Source of the DNA: Verrucomicrobiota bacterium
GTDB taxonomy: Bacteria > Verrucomicrobiota > Verrucomicrobiia > Opitutales > Opitutaceae
DNA: 64,000 nucleotides
Assembly (NCBI GenBank): GCA_023416735.1
Contig: JAEZGX010000002.1
Location: forward strand, 124,001 to 188,000
Direction: 5' to 3'
Position 1 is the stretch's first letter, and every line of letters starts with the position of its first letter. Shown here piece after piece: positions 27,747-36,405 of the stretch. The position numbers were made by a program, and so were the translations under genes. The notes beneath the pieces are model-generated. The model was given only the letters and a program-made list of their open reading frames with translations. It ran no database searches and had not been told where the DNA came from.

Positions 27747-29004
27747 GACGAGGACGAACGCGAACGGCGGCGCGATGGCGAAGGACGCCGTGGCGGAGGT
27801 TCAGGGGCTGTATGGCCCTTTCGCGTTTCCGGAGAAACTGTTTCAGAAAATCTGGCTGAGAGGCGATTTCGAGCGGGAGCATGCCGCGACGATCGATGGG
27901 ACCCGCGTGCGGGTGTTGCATCCGGGGCGTTGGAATCTCCTGGGCGGGCCGGATTTTCGCGGCGCGCGATTAAGATTCGGCGATGCGCCGGAGCGGGTGG
28001 GGGATGTCGAACTGCATCTGCAGGCGAGCGACTGGGCGGCGCACGGTCATGCGCGTGATCGAGCGTATGACGGCGTCGTGTTGCACGTGGTCCTGTTTCC
28101 GCCGCCGGCGGGACATGTGACTCGGGGCGCGAACAGGGAGTCGATTCCGGTGCTCGCGCTGCTGCCGCTCCTGCTGCACGACCTCGAAGAATACGCGACC
28201 GAGGACGCGGTGGAAACGCTGGCGAATCGCCCGGCGGCGCAGATCACGGAGAAGTTGGCGCCGCTTCCGCTGGAAGAACTGCGCGCGTTGATTCGAAAGC
28301 ACGCGGAGGCGCGGTGGCGTCAGAAAGTGCATTTCGCGCGGATGAGGGTGCAGCGGCTCGGATGGGAGTCGGCCTGTCATCATGCGGCCTTGGAAATACT
28401 CGGGTATCGGTTCAACCGCGCTCCGATGCTCCGAATTGCGTCGCGGGCGCCGCTGCGGTGTTGGCGGGAGAAAACAATTTCGGCAGAAGCGGAATTCGAG
28501 TTGGAGCGAGGAGCGTGGAGTTTGCAGGGGCTTCGGCCCGCGAATCATCCACGGCGACGGCTACGGCAGTATGCGGACTGGGTCGCGGCGCGTCCGCTCT
28601 GGCCGGAGGCATTGGAATGTCTGGCGGGACGGCTGCCGAAAGTGGGTTTGGACGAGCTTTTGAGCTCGGTGGGCGAAGCCCGTCGGAGACATCGGCTGAC
28701 ACGCTGGCGGGAAGAACTCGCGCAAGAACTCTGTGGCGGGCAGGTGGGTGGAACGCGTTTCGAGAATCTGGTTTGCGATGGTTTTCTGCCGTTGCTGGCT
28801 GCGGGAGGAGCGGACGGTTTGGGCGGGCTTTGGCAGATGTGGTTTACCGGAGATATTCCGGAGTTGCTGCCGCGGGCGTTGCGGGAGCTAGGCGCGGCCG
28901 ATGGGCGTGCTCAACCGCTCTGTCATGGGATGGTGCAAGGGTTGTTGGGATGGCGGGTTGAGCAAGAGCGGAGGCAGGCCGATTCGGAGGGGCGCGGGGC
29001 TTGA
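27739..29004 (+). CDS. DUF2851 family protein
   Basis: About 421 residues from ATG 27739, which overlaps the end of the NYN gene by 8 bp; a GTG 30 bp upstream is an alternative. The sequence contains the family's signature early part, LYGPFAFPEKLFQKIW followed by VLHPGRWNLLGGPDFRGARL and VELHLQASDWAAHGH. Members occur in Bacteroidota, Verrucomicrobiota and related phyla, with no assigned biochemical function. There is no signal peptide or membrane segment. The stop codon overlaps the -35 element of the nusA promoter, so this gene and nusA are packed but probably transcribed separately. Confidence 0.8.
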   Translation: MSETRTNANGGAMAKDAVAEVQGLYGPFAFPEKLFQKIWLRGDFEREHAATIDGTRVRVLHPGRWNLLGGPDFRGARLRFGDAPERVGDVELHLQASDWAAHGHARDRAYDGVVLHVVLFPPPAGHVTRGANRESIPVLALLPLLLHDLEEYATEDAVETLANRPAAQITEKLAPLPLEELRALIRKHAEARWRQKVHFARMRVQRLGWESACHHAALEILGYRFNRAPMLRIASRAPLRCWREKTISAEAEFELERGAWSLQGLRPANHPRRRLRQYADWVAARPLWPEALECLAGRLPKVGLDELLSSVGEARRRHRLTRWREELAQELCGGQVGGTRFENLVCDGFLPLLAAGGADGLGGLWQMWFTGDIPELLPRALRELGAADGRAQPLCHGMVQGLLGWRVEQERRQADSEGRGA

Positions 29005-29030
29005 CATCGTTTTGCGCGGGACGGTAACGT
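29001..29030 (+). promoter_or_regulatory. Sigma70-type promoter for the nusA-infB operon
   Basis: A perfect TTGACA at 29001-29006 and a TAACGT -10 box at 29025-29030, with an 18-bp spacer. Transcription would start near 29037, about 70 nt ahead of the nusA ATG. The leader contains a strong terminator hairpin. Confidence 0.7.
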
Positions 29031-29060
29031 CACCGACTCTACAACACCACTTTCAAGAAA

Positions 29061-29087
29061 GTGGGCCGTCCGGCCCGCTTTTTTTTT
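29061..29087 (+). terminator. Intrinsic terminator/attenuator in the nusA leader
   Basis: GTGGGCC and GGCCCGC pair (7 bp, one G-U) around a 4-nt loop, then nine T residues (29079-29087). It lies between the promoter and the nusA start, so it is a leader attenuator for nusA, or it serves read-through from the upstream DUF2851 gene, or both. NusA itself strengthens intrinsic termination in other bacteria, so feedback control is plausible. Confidence 0.8.
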
Positions 29088-29105
29088 CTCAAAAAACCAA
29101 CCCTT

Positions 29106-30332
29106 ATGAGCAGCGAAATTCTTTCAGTTCTCGAATACATGGAGAAGGAGAAGGGGATTCCCCGCGCGGACATGATCGCAACGATCGCGAACGCGTTGAA
29201 GACCGCCGCGCAAAAGGGCGTTAACTCCGGCCAAGAGCTGAAGATTGAGATCAATCCGAAGAACGGACAGCTGCATGCGTGGTCGCTCCTCAAGGTCGTC
29301 GATTCGGTGAGCAATCCGAAGACGGAAGTTCACGTGGAGCGCGCGCAGTCGATCAAGCCGGGTGCGGTGATTGGCGAAGTCTTGGAGAAGGAAATCGATC
29401 CTTCGACCCTGGGCCGAATCGCGGCGCAGACCGCGCGGCAAGCCGTGATGCAGCGGCTGCGGCAATTCGAGAAGGATCGTATCTTCGACGATTTCAAGGA
29501 TCAGGTCGGCAACATCGTCACCGGCACCGTGCGCCGTCGCGAACGCAACGACCTCTTCATCGATCTCGGCAAAGCCGAGGCGGTGATGCCGGGCAAGGAG
29601 CAAGTCCCGGGCGAAGAGTATCAGCCGGGCGAGCGCATCCGTTGTTTGCTGCTCAACATCGAAAGCACACCGCGCGGACCGGAAATCATTCTGTCGCGCG
29701 GAAGCCCGCGGTTTGTCCGCCGGTTGTTCGAACTCGAAGTGACCGAAATCGCCGATGGCACGGTGAAGATCGAGGCGTTTGCCCGCGAGCCGGGCTATCG
29801 CACGAAGATCGCGGTGACCAGCAGCGACCCGAAAGTCGATCCGGTGGGAGCCTGCGTGGGAGCCCGCGGCGCGCGGGTGAAGACCATCGTGCGCGAACTC
29901 AACGGCGAGAAGATCGACATCATTCGTTATTTCCCGAGTCCCCGTGACATGGTGATCGAGGCGATGAAGCCGGCGGTGCCGCGTGACATCCTGATCGATG
30001 AAAAGAATCATCGTATCATGTTGAAAGTGGCGACCGAGGATCTCGCGATCGCGATCGGCCGCAAGGGGCAGAACGCGCGCCTGACCTCGCGCCTGATCGG
30101 CTGGCGGCTTGACATCGAGGAGTTCCGGGCTGTCGGTGACGACCCGCGCGGCAACGCCATCGCCTCACTGGTGAAAGCGTTCTCGCTGAACGAAGCGATT
30201 GCCGGCCGCTTGGTCGACATGGGGATCAATTCGCCGGCGGCTTTCGAGGGAGTCGAGGCGAACGACCTTGTCGACGCCGGATTCACGTCCGAGGAAGCAG
30301 ACGATATCATCGCCCGGGTTGCCCCGCAGTAA
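29106..30332 (+). CDS. nusA: Transcription termination/antitermination protein NusA
   Basis: 408 residues from ATG 29106. The N-terminal RNA-polymerase-binding domain (SSEILSVLEYMEKEKGIPRADMIATIANAL) is followed by an S1 domain (VGNIVTGTVRRRERNDLFIDLG), then KH1/KH2 (VDPVGACVGARGARVKTIVREL; DLAIAIGRKGQNARLTSRLIGWRLDI). A short C-terminal helix-hairpin-helix-like segment closes the protein (INSPAAFEGVEANDLVDAGFTSEEADDIIARV). An upstream in-frame GTG inside the terminator hairpin is rejected. It is first in an operon with infB, rbfA, a DHH phosphoesterase, truB and ribF. The usual upstream partner rimP is absent. No clear Shine-Dalgarno is seen. Confidence 0.95.
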   Translation: MSSEILSVLEYMEKEKGIPRADMIATIANALKTAAQKGVNSGQELKIEINPKNGQLHAWSLLKVVDSVSNPKTEVHVERAQSIKPGAVIGEVLEKEIDPSTLGRIAAQTARQAVMQRLRQFEKDRIFDDFKDQVGNIVTGTVRRRERNDLFIDLGKAEAVMPGKEQVPGEEYQPGERIRCLLLNIESTPRGPEIILSRGSPRFVRRLFELEVTEIADGTVKIEAFAREPGYRTKIAVTSSDPKVDPVGACVGARGARVKTIVRELNGEKIDIIRYFPSPRDMVIEAMKPAVPRDILIDEKNHRIMLKVATEDLAIAIGRKGQNARLTSRLIGWRLDIEEFRAVGDDPRGNAIASLVKAFSLNEAIAGRLVDMGINSPAAFEGVEANDLVDAGFTSEEADDIIARVAPQ

Positions 30333-30375
30333 GCATTTCATTCACTCTCACGCCCACGAACCGTCTGAATAACTG

Positions 30376-32910
30376 ATGAGCCTCCGCATTCACGAACTCG
30401 CCAAACGCCACAACATGGAGGGCAAGGACATGCTAGCCTTGCTCAAGAAGCGAGGCTACGTCTCTGCGGATACCAAGTCGGTTTCGAGCACCGTCGCGAA
30501 CATCTACGTTGAGGAGCTCGAGAAGGAATTCGCCGAGGCGAAAGCAGCAGAGGCGAAAGCGGCCGAGGAAGCGGCCAAAGCTGAGGCCGCAGCCGCTGCC
30601 GAACAGCAAGCGGCCGCGAGCGTTCCGGCGCCGACGGACGAGAATGAGGTGCCGAAGGTGCGTTTGCCGGCTGGTGCTTTCGTGAAGAGCAAAGAAGACG
30701 TGGAGCGCGAAAAAGAAGCTGCTGCGGCGGCGAAAGTTGCTGCCGCGAAAGCGGCCACTGCGGCCGCATCGCCGGTGATTACGCCGGCGCCCGTGAGTCG
30801 CCCGCCGGCCGTCGTCGCACCGCCGCGCGCGCCGGTTTCCGCGCCCCCGCCGCCGCCCGCCCGCTCGAGTCCACCGCCCCTGCCGGCGACCGGACCGAAA
30901 TCTCCTCCCATTCCGCAGGCAGCGCCTGTTTCCGCGCCGCGTCCGGTATCGGCCCCCGCGAACGTTCCACCTCCCGCAGTGCGGCCGGCCGCGAGCGTTT
31001 CTGCGCCTTCGGCTCCGCCGTTGCCGCCGCGCGCTCCGTCCACGGGTCCCGCCTTGCCGCCGCCGTTGCCCGGTGCGACGCCGACCGCCGCTTCGGCTGC
31101 ATCGGCAACCGTCACCCAGCAGGGCGAAGTCAAAATCATCCACATCAAGCCGCCGATCGTCGTGCGCGATTTCGCGACGGCGCTGGGGTTGAAGCCGTTC
31201 CGACTGATCTCCGAGCTCAATCAGGCGGGCGGTTTTGCGTCGATGAATTCGAACATCGACGAAGCGGTCGCGGTGAAGGTCGCGGAGAAGCACGGCTTCC
31301 TGCTCGAGATCAAACATCGTGGCGACGCGGCGTCCCAGCAGGCGCAGAAGGAAAAGAAGGAAAAGAAGCCGGAGGAGGACGAGTCGAAGTTCCTGCAGCC
31401 GCGGCCGCCGGTCGTGTGCATCCTTGGTCACGTCGACCACGGCAAGACGTCGCTGCTCGACGCGATCCGCAAAGCCAATGTGGCGAGCGGCGAGGCGGGT
31501 GGAATCACGCAGCACATCGGCGCGTATCAGGTCGAGTTCAACGACCGAAAGATCACATTTTTGGATACGCCGGGCCACGCTGCATTCTCGAAGATGCGTG
31601 CACGCGGCGCTAACCTCACGGACATCGCGGTGTTGGTGGTGGCGGCGGACGACGGTTTCATGCCGCAGACGGACGAGGCGCTGAAGCATGCGCAGAACGC
31701 CAAAGTGGCGTTGATCGTTGCGGTCAACAAGATGGACGTCAAAGGCGCCAACCTCGATCAGGTGAAGGCGCAGATGCAGCAGCGGAACATCGCGCCGGAA
31801 GACTGGGGCGGTGAAACGATCACGGTGCCCGTGGCGGCGATCAAGGGGCAGGGCATCGACAGCCTGCTGGAAATGATTCTGCTGCAGGCGGACTTGCTCG
31901 AGCTGAAGGCGAATCCGAAGGCGGAAGCCAGCGGTATCATCATCGAGTCGCAGGTGGACGTTGGTCGTGGACCGATGGCGACGGTCATCGTGCAGCGCGG
32001 CACGCTCAAGGTGGGCGATGCGTTGGTCTGCGGACCGCACTACGCACGCGTTCGCGCGATGTTCAACGAGCGCGGCGAGAACTTGAAGGAAGCCGCGCCG
32101 GCCACGCCGGTGCGCGTGATCGGCTGGTCCGGCACGCCGGACAGCGGTGCGACGTTCCGGGCGGCGAAGAATCCCCGCGAAGCGGAGAAGCTGGCCGAAG
32201 AAGAACAGCATCGGCTGCGGAAGGTGGCGACGACCACTGACTCGGCGCCCAAGGAGGTTTCCGTCGAGCAGTTGTTCGCGAACATCGCGGCGACGCAGGC
32301 GAAGACGCTCAAGCTCATCATCAAGACCGATGTATTCGGCTCCTCGGAGGCGATCCGCACGGTGCTCGAAAGCATCAAGAGCACGAAAGTGTCGCTCGAG
32401 ATCGTTTCGACGGACGTCGGTCTCGTCACGAAGAACGATGTGCTCATGGCAAGCGCGGCGGGCGCAGTCATCATCGGCTTCAATACCAAGTTGGAAAACG
32501 GCGTGACGCCGCTCGCGAAGCATCATGGCGTGCGCGTCGAGACCTACTCGATCATTTACGAGTTGGGCGACAAGGTGCGCGAGATGATGGCGGACATGCT
32601 GGAGCCGGATCTGAAGGAAACGAAGACCGGCGCGGCGGAAGTCCGGCAGGTGTTTCCCCTCGCGAAGGGTTTCGTGGCGGGCTGCCTCGTCACCGAAGGC
32701 AAGATCACCCGCAACGCTTCGGCGCGGCTGCGGCGCGGTCGCGAGATCGTGCACGAAGGCAAGATCGGCACGCTCAAGCGCTTCAAGGACGACGCGAACG
32801 AAGTGCGTGCCGGCCTCGAATGCGGTATCAAGCTCGACGATTTCAACGGCTATCAGGCCGGCGACGTCATCGAGGTTTACGAAATCCAGAAAGTCCGGGC
32901 GTCGCTCTAA
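30376..32910 (+). CDS. infB: Translation initiation factor IF-2
   Basis: 844 residues. The N-terminal IF2_N motif (RIHELAKRHNMEGKDMLALLKKRGY) is followed by a coiled, Ala/Glu-rich stretch and a long Pro/Ala-rich linker (about residues 125-245), then a second IF2_N-like region. The GTPase domain starts near residue 350: G1 GHVDHGKT, G2 region GGITQHIGAYQVEF, G3 DTPGHAAF, G4 NKMD. Domains II, III and IV follow to the C-terminus, with VFPLAKGFVAGCLVTEGKI. It positions initiator tRNA on the ribosome. 43 bp downstream of nusA, as in many bacteria. Confidence 0.96.
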   Translation: MSLRIHELAKRHNMEGKDMLALLKKRGYVSADTKSVSSTVANIYVEELEKEFAEAKAAEAKAAEEAAKAEAAAAAEQQAAASVPAPTDENEVPKVRLPAGAFVKSKEDVEREKEAAAAAKVAAAKAATAAASPVITPAPVSRPPAVVAPPRAPVSAPPPPPARSSPPPLPATGPKSPPIPQAAPVSAPRPVSAPANVPPPAVRPAASVSAPSAPPLPPRAPSTGPALPPPLPGATPTAASAASATVTQQGEVKIIHIKPPIVVRDFATALGLKPFRLISELNQAGGFASMNSNIDEAVAVKVAEKHGFLLEIKHRGDAASQQAQKEKKEKKPEEDESKFLQPRPPVVCILGHVDHGKTSLLDAIRKANVASGEAGGITQHIGAYQVEFNDRKITFLDTPGHAAFSKMRARGANLTDIAVLVVAADDGFMPQTDEALKHAQNAKVALIVAVNKMDVKGANLDQVKAQMQQRNIAPEDWGGETITVPVAAIKGQGIDSLLEMILLQADLLELKANPKAEASGIIIESQVDVGRGPMATVIVQRGTLKVGDALVCGPHYARVRAMFNERGENLKEAAPATPVRVIGWSGTPDSGATFRAAKNPREAEKLAEEEQHRLRKVATTTDSAPKEVSVEQLFANIAATQAKTLKLIIKTDVFGSSEAIRTVLESIKSTKVSLEIVSTDVGLVTKNDVLMASAAGAVIIGFNTKLENGVTPLAKHHGVRVETYSIIYELGDKVREMMADMLEPDLKETKTGAAEVRQVFPLAKGFVAGCLVTEGKITRNASARLRRGREIVHEGKIGTLKRFKDDANEVRAGLECGIKLDDFNGYQAGDVIEVYEIQKVRASL

Positions 32911-32984
32911 GTCGACGCCGGGTTGCCAATCGAGGAATTTCGAATCGCTGTTGGCGAGTTGGCGGCGCTTTCCTGCATACGGCC

Positions 32985-33359
32985 ATGAGCAACAGAACCC
33001 TTCGCGTCAACGTGCTGATCCAGCGCGAGCTGAGTGATATCCTGCGCAAACGTTATCAAGCGGAAGCGACGGCGATCACGCTTACGGAGGTGCGCGTGTC
33101 ACCGGATCTACGCGATGCGCGGGTGTTCGTCTCCGTGGTGGGCTCGAAAGAAATGCAGGAAGAGAAACTGCGTTGGTTGCGGAGCCGCGCGAAGGAGATT
33201 CGCGAGGAACTGAGCCGCCGGATCGTGCTGAAATACTTGCCGAAGTTCGAGTATGTCCCCGATCACGCGGCCGAGCAGGGGGCGCGCATTTTCGAGGTGC
33301 TCGAGGACATCGAACGCCGGGATGGCCGCCTGCCGGAGGAGCCGAAAGCGGAGGAGTGA
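32985..33359 (+). CDS. rbfA: Ribosome-binding factor A
   Basis: 124 residues from ATG 32985 (SNRTLRVNVLIQRELSDILRKRY). The KH-type fold is visible through the conserved VRVSPDLRDARVFVSVVG and the LKYLPKFEYVPDHAAEQGARIFEVLEDI helix. The protein acts in 16S rRNA 5'-end maturation and 30S assembly. A longer upstream frame is antisense-like and rejected. The stop overlaps the start of the DHH phosphoesterase gene (TGATG), indicating coupled translation. Confidence 0.93.
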   Translation: MSNRTLRVNVLIQRELSDILRKRYQAEATAITLTEVRVSPDLRDARVFVSVVGSKEMQEEKLRWLRSRAKEIREELSRRIVLKYLPKFEYVPDHAAEQGARIFEVLEDIERRDGRLPEEPKAEE

Positions 33360-34384
33360 TGGAGAAGTTTTTCCCCGAGCTTTCGGCGCAGTTTGCGCAG
33401 TTGCTGGAACGGATTCGTGGCCGGAAAATCGCCGTGATCGGCCACGCCCGGCCGGACGGCGATTGCATCGGTGCGCAGATCGCGCTCGCGCGCGTGCTGC
33501 AGACGCGAGGGCATGACGTGGCCTGTGTGAATGCGGACATTGTGCCGCGGCGTCTCCAGTTTTTGGTGACGGGAATCCCGTTTCTGCGAACGGACGAGGC
33601 GCTCAATCTTGCAGCGGATTACGCGGCGATCTTTGTCGATTGTGCGGATCATGCGCGCGCGGGGGAGCGGTTGAAGGCGCGGTTTTCCGCGCCGGTGGCA
33701 AACATCGATCATCATCTGTCGAATGTGGGCTACGCGGAGTGCAACCTCGTGGACAGCGCGTCGGCCGCGACCTGCGAGATTCTGGCGGGGCTGTTTTTAG
33801 ATAACGGACTCACGGTGGATGCGCAGGCGGCCCAAGGGTTGTATACGGGAATTTTGACGGACACCGGACAGTTCCGATTCACGTCGACGACACGGCGGAC
33901 TTTCCTGCTCGCAGCGGAGTTGATGGCGCGCGGGGCGAAGCCGACCGAAGCGGGCTTTGAACTCTACGAACGGGAGACGACGGGGAAGCTGCAGCTGCTG
34001 GAGCGGTTTCTCGCGTCATTGTCGATGGAAGGCGAAGGACGCATCTGCATCGGCACGCTGCCAAACGGTGTGTTCGAGCAGACGGGATCGAATGCGGAGG
34101 ACACCGAAGGGTTGGTGGATTACGCGCGCTGCATCGATGGCGTGGACGTGGGCGTATTGATCGAAGAGCGGCCGGACGGATCGGTGAAGGCGAGTCTGCG
34201 GGCGAAAGACCCCGCGTTTCGACTGGATCGCGTCGCGGCGCAGTTCAATGGCGGCGGCCACGCCTGCGCGGCCGGATTGACCGTGAACGCGGCCGGCGCG
34301 CCTGAGTTCCGTCAGAAACTGGTCGCGGCGCTCGCGGCGCAAATCGCGGCGGTGGATGCGCAGAAAGCGGAGATCACGGCATGA
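33359..34384 (+). CDS. DHH/DHHA1 phosphoesterase, NrnA-like
   Basis: 341 residues from ATG 33359. DHH-family motifs: I GHARPDGDCIGAQ, II IFVDCAD, III NIDHHLSN (the DHH motif). The DHHA1 domain ends with the substrate-binding FNGGGHACAAG. The family includes NrnA, which degrades short oligoribonucleotides and converts pAp to AMP, and it often lies between rbfA and truB. Start and stop both overlap neighbours (TGATG and ATGA). Two Mn ions are expected at the active site. Confidence 0.9.
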   Translation: MEKFFPELSAQFAQLLERIRGRKIAVIGHARPDGDCIGAQIALARVLQTRGHDVACVNADIVPRRLQFLVTGIPFLRTDEALNLAADYAAIFVDCADHARAGERLKARFSAPVANIDHHLSNVGYAECNLVDSASAATCEILAGLFLDNGLTVDAQAAQGLYTGILTDTGQFRFTSTTRRTFLLAAELMARGAKPTEAGFELYERETTGKLQLLERFLASLSMEGEGRICIGTLPNGVFEQTGSNAEDTEGLVDYARCIDGVDVGVLIEERPDGSVKASLRAKDPAFRLDRVAAQFNGGGHACAAGLTVNAAGAPEFRQKLVAALAAQIAAVDAQKAEITA

Positions 34385-35106
34385 TGCTGCAACGAAAAGA
34401 ATTCGACGGCGTGTTGCTTGTCGACAAGCCCGGTGAGCACACCTCGCACGACGTCGTCGCGCGGCTGCGCCGCAAGTTCAACATGAAGCGTATCGGCCAC
34501 GCCGGGACATTGGATCCGATGGCGACGGGCTTGATGATTCTGCTGATTGGAAAGGCGACGAAGGTGTCGCAATACCTCATCAGTCTCGACAAGGAATACG
34601 AAGGTTCGATCGAACTCGGCAAGGTGACGGATTCACAGGACGCCGACGGCGAGGTGCTCGAGACACGGCCGGTGCCCGCCTTGACGGTGGAGCAGGTGAA
34701 GGCGGCGATGGCCGGCTTTCTGGGCGATCAATACCAGACGCCGCCGATGTATTCGGCGATCAAGATCGACGGAGTGCCGCTCTACAAGAATGCGCGCAAG
34801 GGCGTCGAGGTGGAGCGCGAGCCCCGCTTCGTCCGCGTGATGAGTTTCGAGCTCACCGGCTTCGAAACGCCGCGTATCCATTTCAAACTACGCTGCAGCA
34901 AAGGCACGTATGTGCGCACGATCGCGCACGACTTGGGGCAGCGGCTCGGTTGCGGCGCGCATTTGGCGGCGTTGCGACGCACAGCGACGGACAAGTTCAA
35001 CGTTTCCCAAGCGCTGACCATCGAGCAGATCGAAGCGATGCCGTTGAGCGAACTCGAGAAGCGGTTGATTCCGGTGCACCAAGCGGTGCCGAGTATCGCG
35101 GTGTGA
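34381..35106 (+). CDS. truB: tRNA pseudouridine(55) synthase TruB
   Basis: 241 residues. The catalytic aspartate is Asp45 in GHAGTLDPMATGLM, with the Tyr of KEYEGSIELG nearby, and KLRCSKGTYVRTIAHDLGQRLG is the conserved RNA-binding strand. Shorter than E. coli TruB, lacking the C-terminal PUA domain, as in many bacteria. The start overlaps the preceding stop (ATGA). Converts U55 in the T-loop of tRNAs. Confidence 0.94.
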   Translation: MMLQRKEFDGVLLVDKPGEHTSHDVVARLRRKFNMKRIGHAGTLDPMATGLMILLIGKATKVSQYLISLDKEYEGSIELGKVTDSQDADGEVLETRPVPALTVEQVKAAMAGFLGDQYQTPPMYSAIKIDGVPLYKNARKGVEVEREPRFVRVMSFELTGFETPRIHFKLRCSKGTYVRTIAHDLGQRLGCGAHLAALRRTATDKFNVSQALTIEQIEAMPLSELEKRLIPVHQAVPSIAV

Positions 35107-35149
35107 GCGGAAGATAAACGAGAGTCGGAGGCTTGCACGACAGCAGACG

Positions 35150-36106
35150 ATGAAAATGCCGGTGCAACTCGATGGACTCGACGGGGCGGCCTTGCCGACT
35201 GGTCCGTTGCATTTGGCGATTGGCATCTTCGATGGTGTTCATCTCGGCCATCGCGCCGTGATCGAAGCAGCGGTGTTTTCGGCGCAACGCAGCGGCGGCG
35301 TGGCGGCGGTGCTGACCTTTGCACCGCATCCGAGCGTCTTGCTCAGGCCTGACCAGCCCACTCGAATGATCATGGATCGAGCGACGAAAGCGCGCGTGTT
35401 GGGCACGTTGGGCGTCGAGTGGGTGATCACGCAGCCCTTTACGCATGAATTTGCAAAGATCTCGGCGCAGGAGTTTCTGCCGTGGCTGAAGCAACGATTG
35501 CCGAATCTTGCGGCGATCTACGTGGGCGAGAACTGGCGGTTTGGGCGCGGGCGCGATGGCGATATCTCGCTGCTTGTCACGGAAGGGAAGAAGCACGGGT
35601 TGTCGGTGTTTAGCGCGCCGCGCGTGAGCCTCGACGGCGAGCCGATCAGCAGTTCGCGGATTCGCGCTGCGATCGAAAATGGGGAAATTGCGACGGCGAA
35701 CACGATGCTGGGTCAGGCTTATTCGTGCGACGGAATCGTGACTCCCGGGAAGAAGTTGGGGCGCAAGATTGGATTCCCTACGTTGAACCTGGTGTGGTCG
35801 CCGGATCTGCGTCCGCGATTCGGCGTGTATGCGGTGCGAGTCGCGGGAGCGAAAACATCGGGGCGACTTTCGGGCGTGGCGAATTATGGATCGCGCCCCA
35901 CGGTGGAGAACACGACGGAGCCACGGCTGGAGGTGCATGTGCTGACCGACTGTCCTTACGACGACGGCGATCGCATCGTGGTTGAGTGGCTGGATTTTAT
36001 CCGGCCAGAGCGACGTTTTGAGAGTGTGGACGCGTTGCGCGACCAGATTGCGCGCGATCGGGACGAGGCGGCGACGCGGTTGGGACGGCTCACCGAGCGG
36101 GAGTAA
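35150..36106 (+). CDS. ribF: Bifunctional riboflavin kinase/FAD synthetase
   Basis: 318 residues. The N-terminal FMN adenylyltransferase domain has IGIFDGVHLGHRAVI, TFAPHP and the ISSSRIR signature. The C-terminal flavokinase domain is GRKIGFPTLNL, FGVYAVRV, GVANYGSRPT and the catalytic Glu region RLEVHVLTD. Makes FMN then FAD. It closes the nusA-truB operon, with 43 bp from the truB stop. A hairpin followed by a T tract at 36126-36148 lies just beyond, though its T-run favours the opposite strand. Confidence 0.94.
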   Translation: MKMPVQLDGLDGAALPTGPLHLAIGIFDGVHLGHRAVIEAAVFSAQRSGGVAAVLTFAPHPSVLLRPDQPTRMIMDRATKARVLGTLGVEWVITQPFTHEFAKISAQEFLPWLKQRLPNLAAIYVGENWRFGRGRDGDISLLVTEGKKHGLSVFSAPRVSLDGEPISSSRIRAAIENGEIATANTMLGQAYSCDGIVTPGKKLGRKIGFPTLNLVWSPDLRPRFGVYAVRVAGAKTSGRLSGVANYGSRPTVENTTEPRLEVHVLTDCPYDDGDRIVVEWLDFIRPERRFESVDALRDQIARDRDEAATRLGRLTERE

Positions 36107-36125
36107 ACCACTTCCGGAAAAGCAA

Positions 36126-36148
36126 AAACCCCTCGAGCAGAGGGGTTT
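36126..36148 (-). terminator. Intrinsic terminator of tRNA-Val (possibly bidirectional)
   Basis: A 9-bp stem (AAACCCCTC with GAGGGGTTT) around a 5-nt loop. On the minus strand the stem ends in five T and lies directly after the tRNA-Val gene. On the plus strand the same hairpin lies 20 bp after ribF but has only three T, so it may also slow ribF transcription. Confidence 0.7.
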
Positions 36149-36154
36149 GGATGG

Positions 36155-36228
36155 TGGACCTTACTGGACTCGAACCAGTGACCTTTTCCATGTCAAGGAA
36201 ACGCTCTAACCAACTGAGCTAAAGGTCC
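36155..36228 (-). tRNA. tRNA-Val (GAC)
   Basis: Full cloverleaf on the minus strand: acceptor GGACCTT/AAGGTCC, D-arm GCTC-AGTTGGTTA-GAGC, anticodon stem TTTCC/GGAAA with loop TTGACAT (anticodon GAC), T-arm ACTGG-TTCGAGT-CCAGT, discriminator A. A terminal CCA is not encoded. Decodes GUC/GUU valine codons. Confidence 0.95.
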
Positions 36229-36405
36229 GCCTAAACGGGTCGGGGAGTAAGCACGATGCCGACGCGTGTGGGCAAGGAAATTTCTGCGCGGGATTTCGCA
36301 AGGGAGAGTTTATTTCTGGGCGACGCGAAAAGGCGCATGGCGCGCGAGGAAAGCGCCGGTGCGAGCTTGAGTTGCAGGTGTCGGCGGCACTCACTCGGAA
36401 ACCCT

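Noticed and set aside
30433..32754. 773-codon minus-strand open frame across infB
   Set aside because: Arg/His/Leu-rich translation typical of the reverse strand of a high-GC gene; infB motifs are unambiguous.
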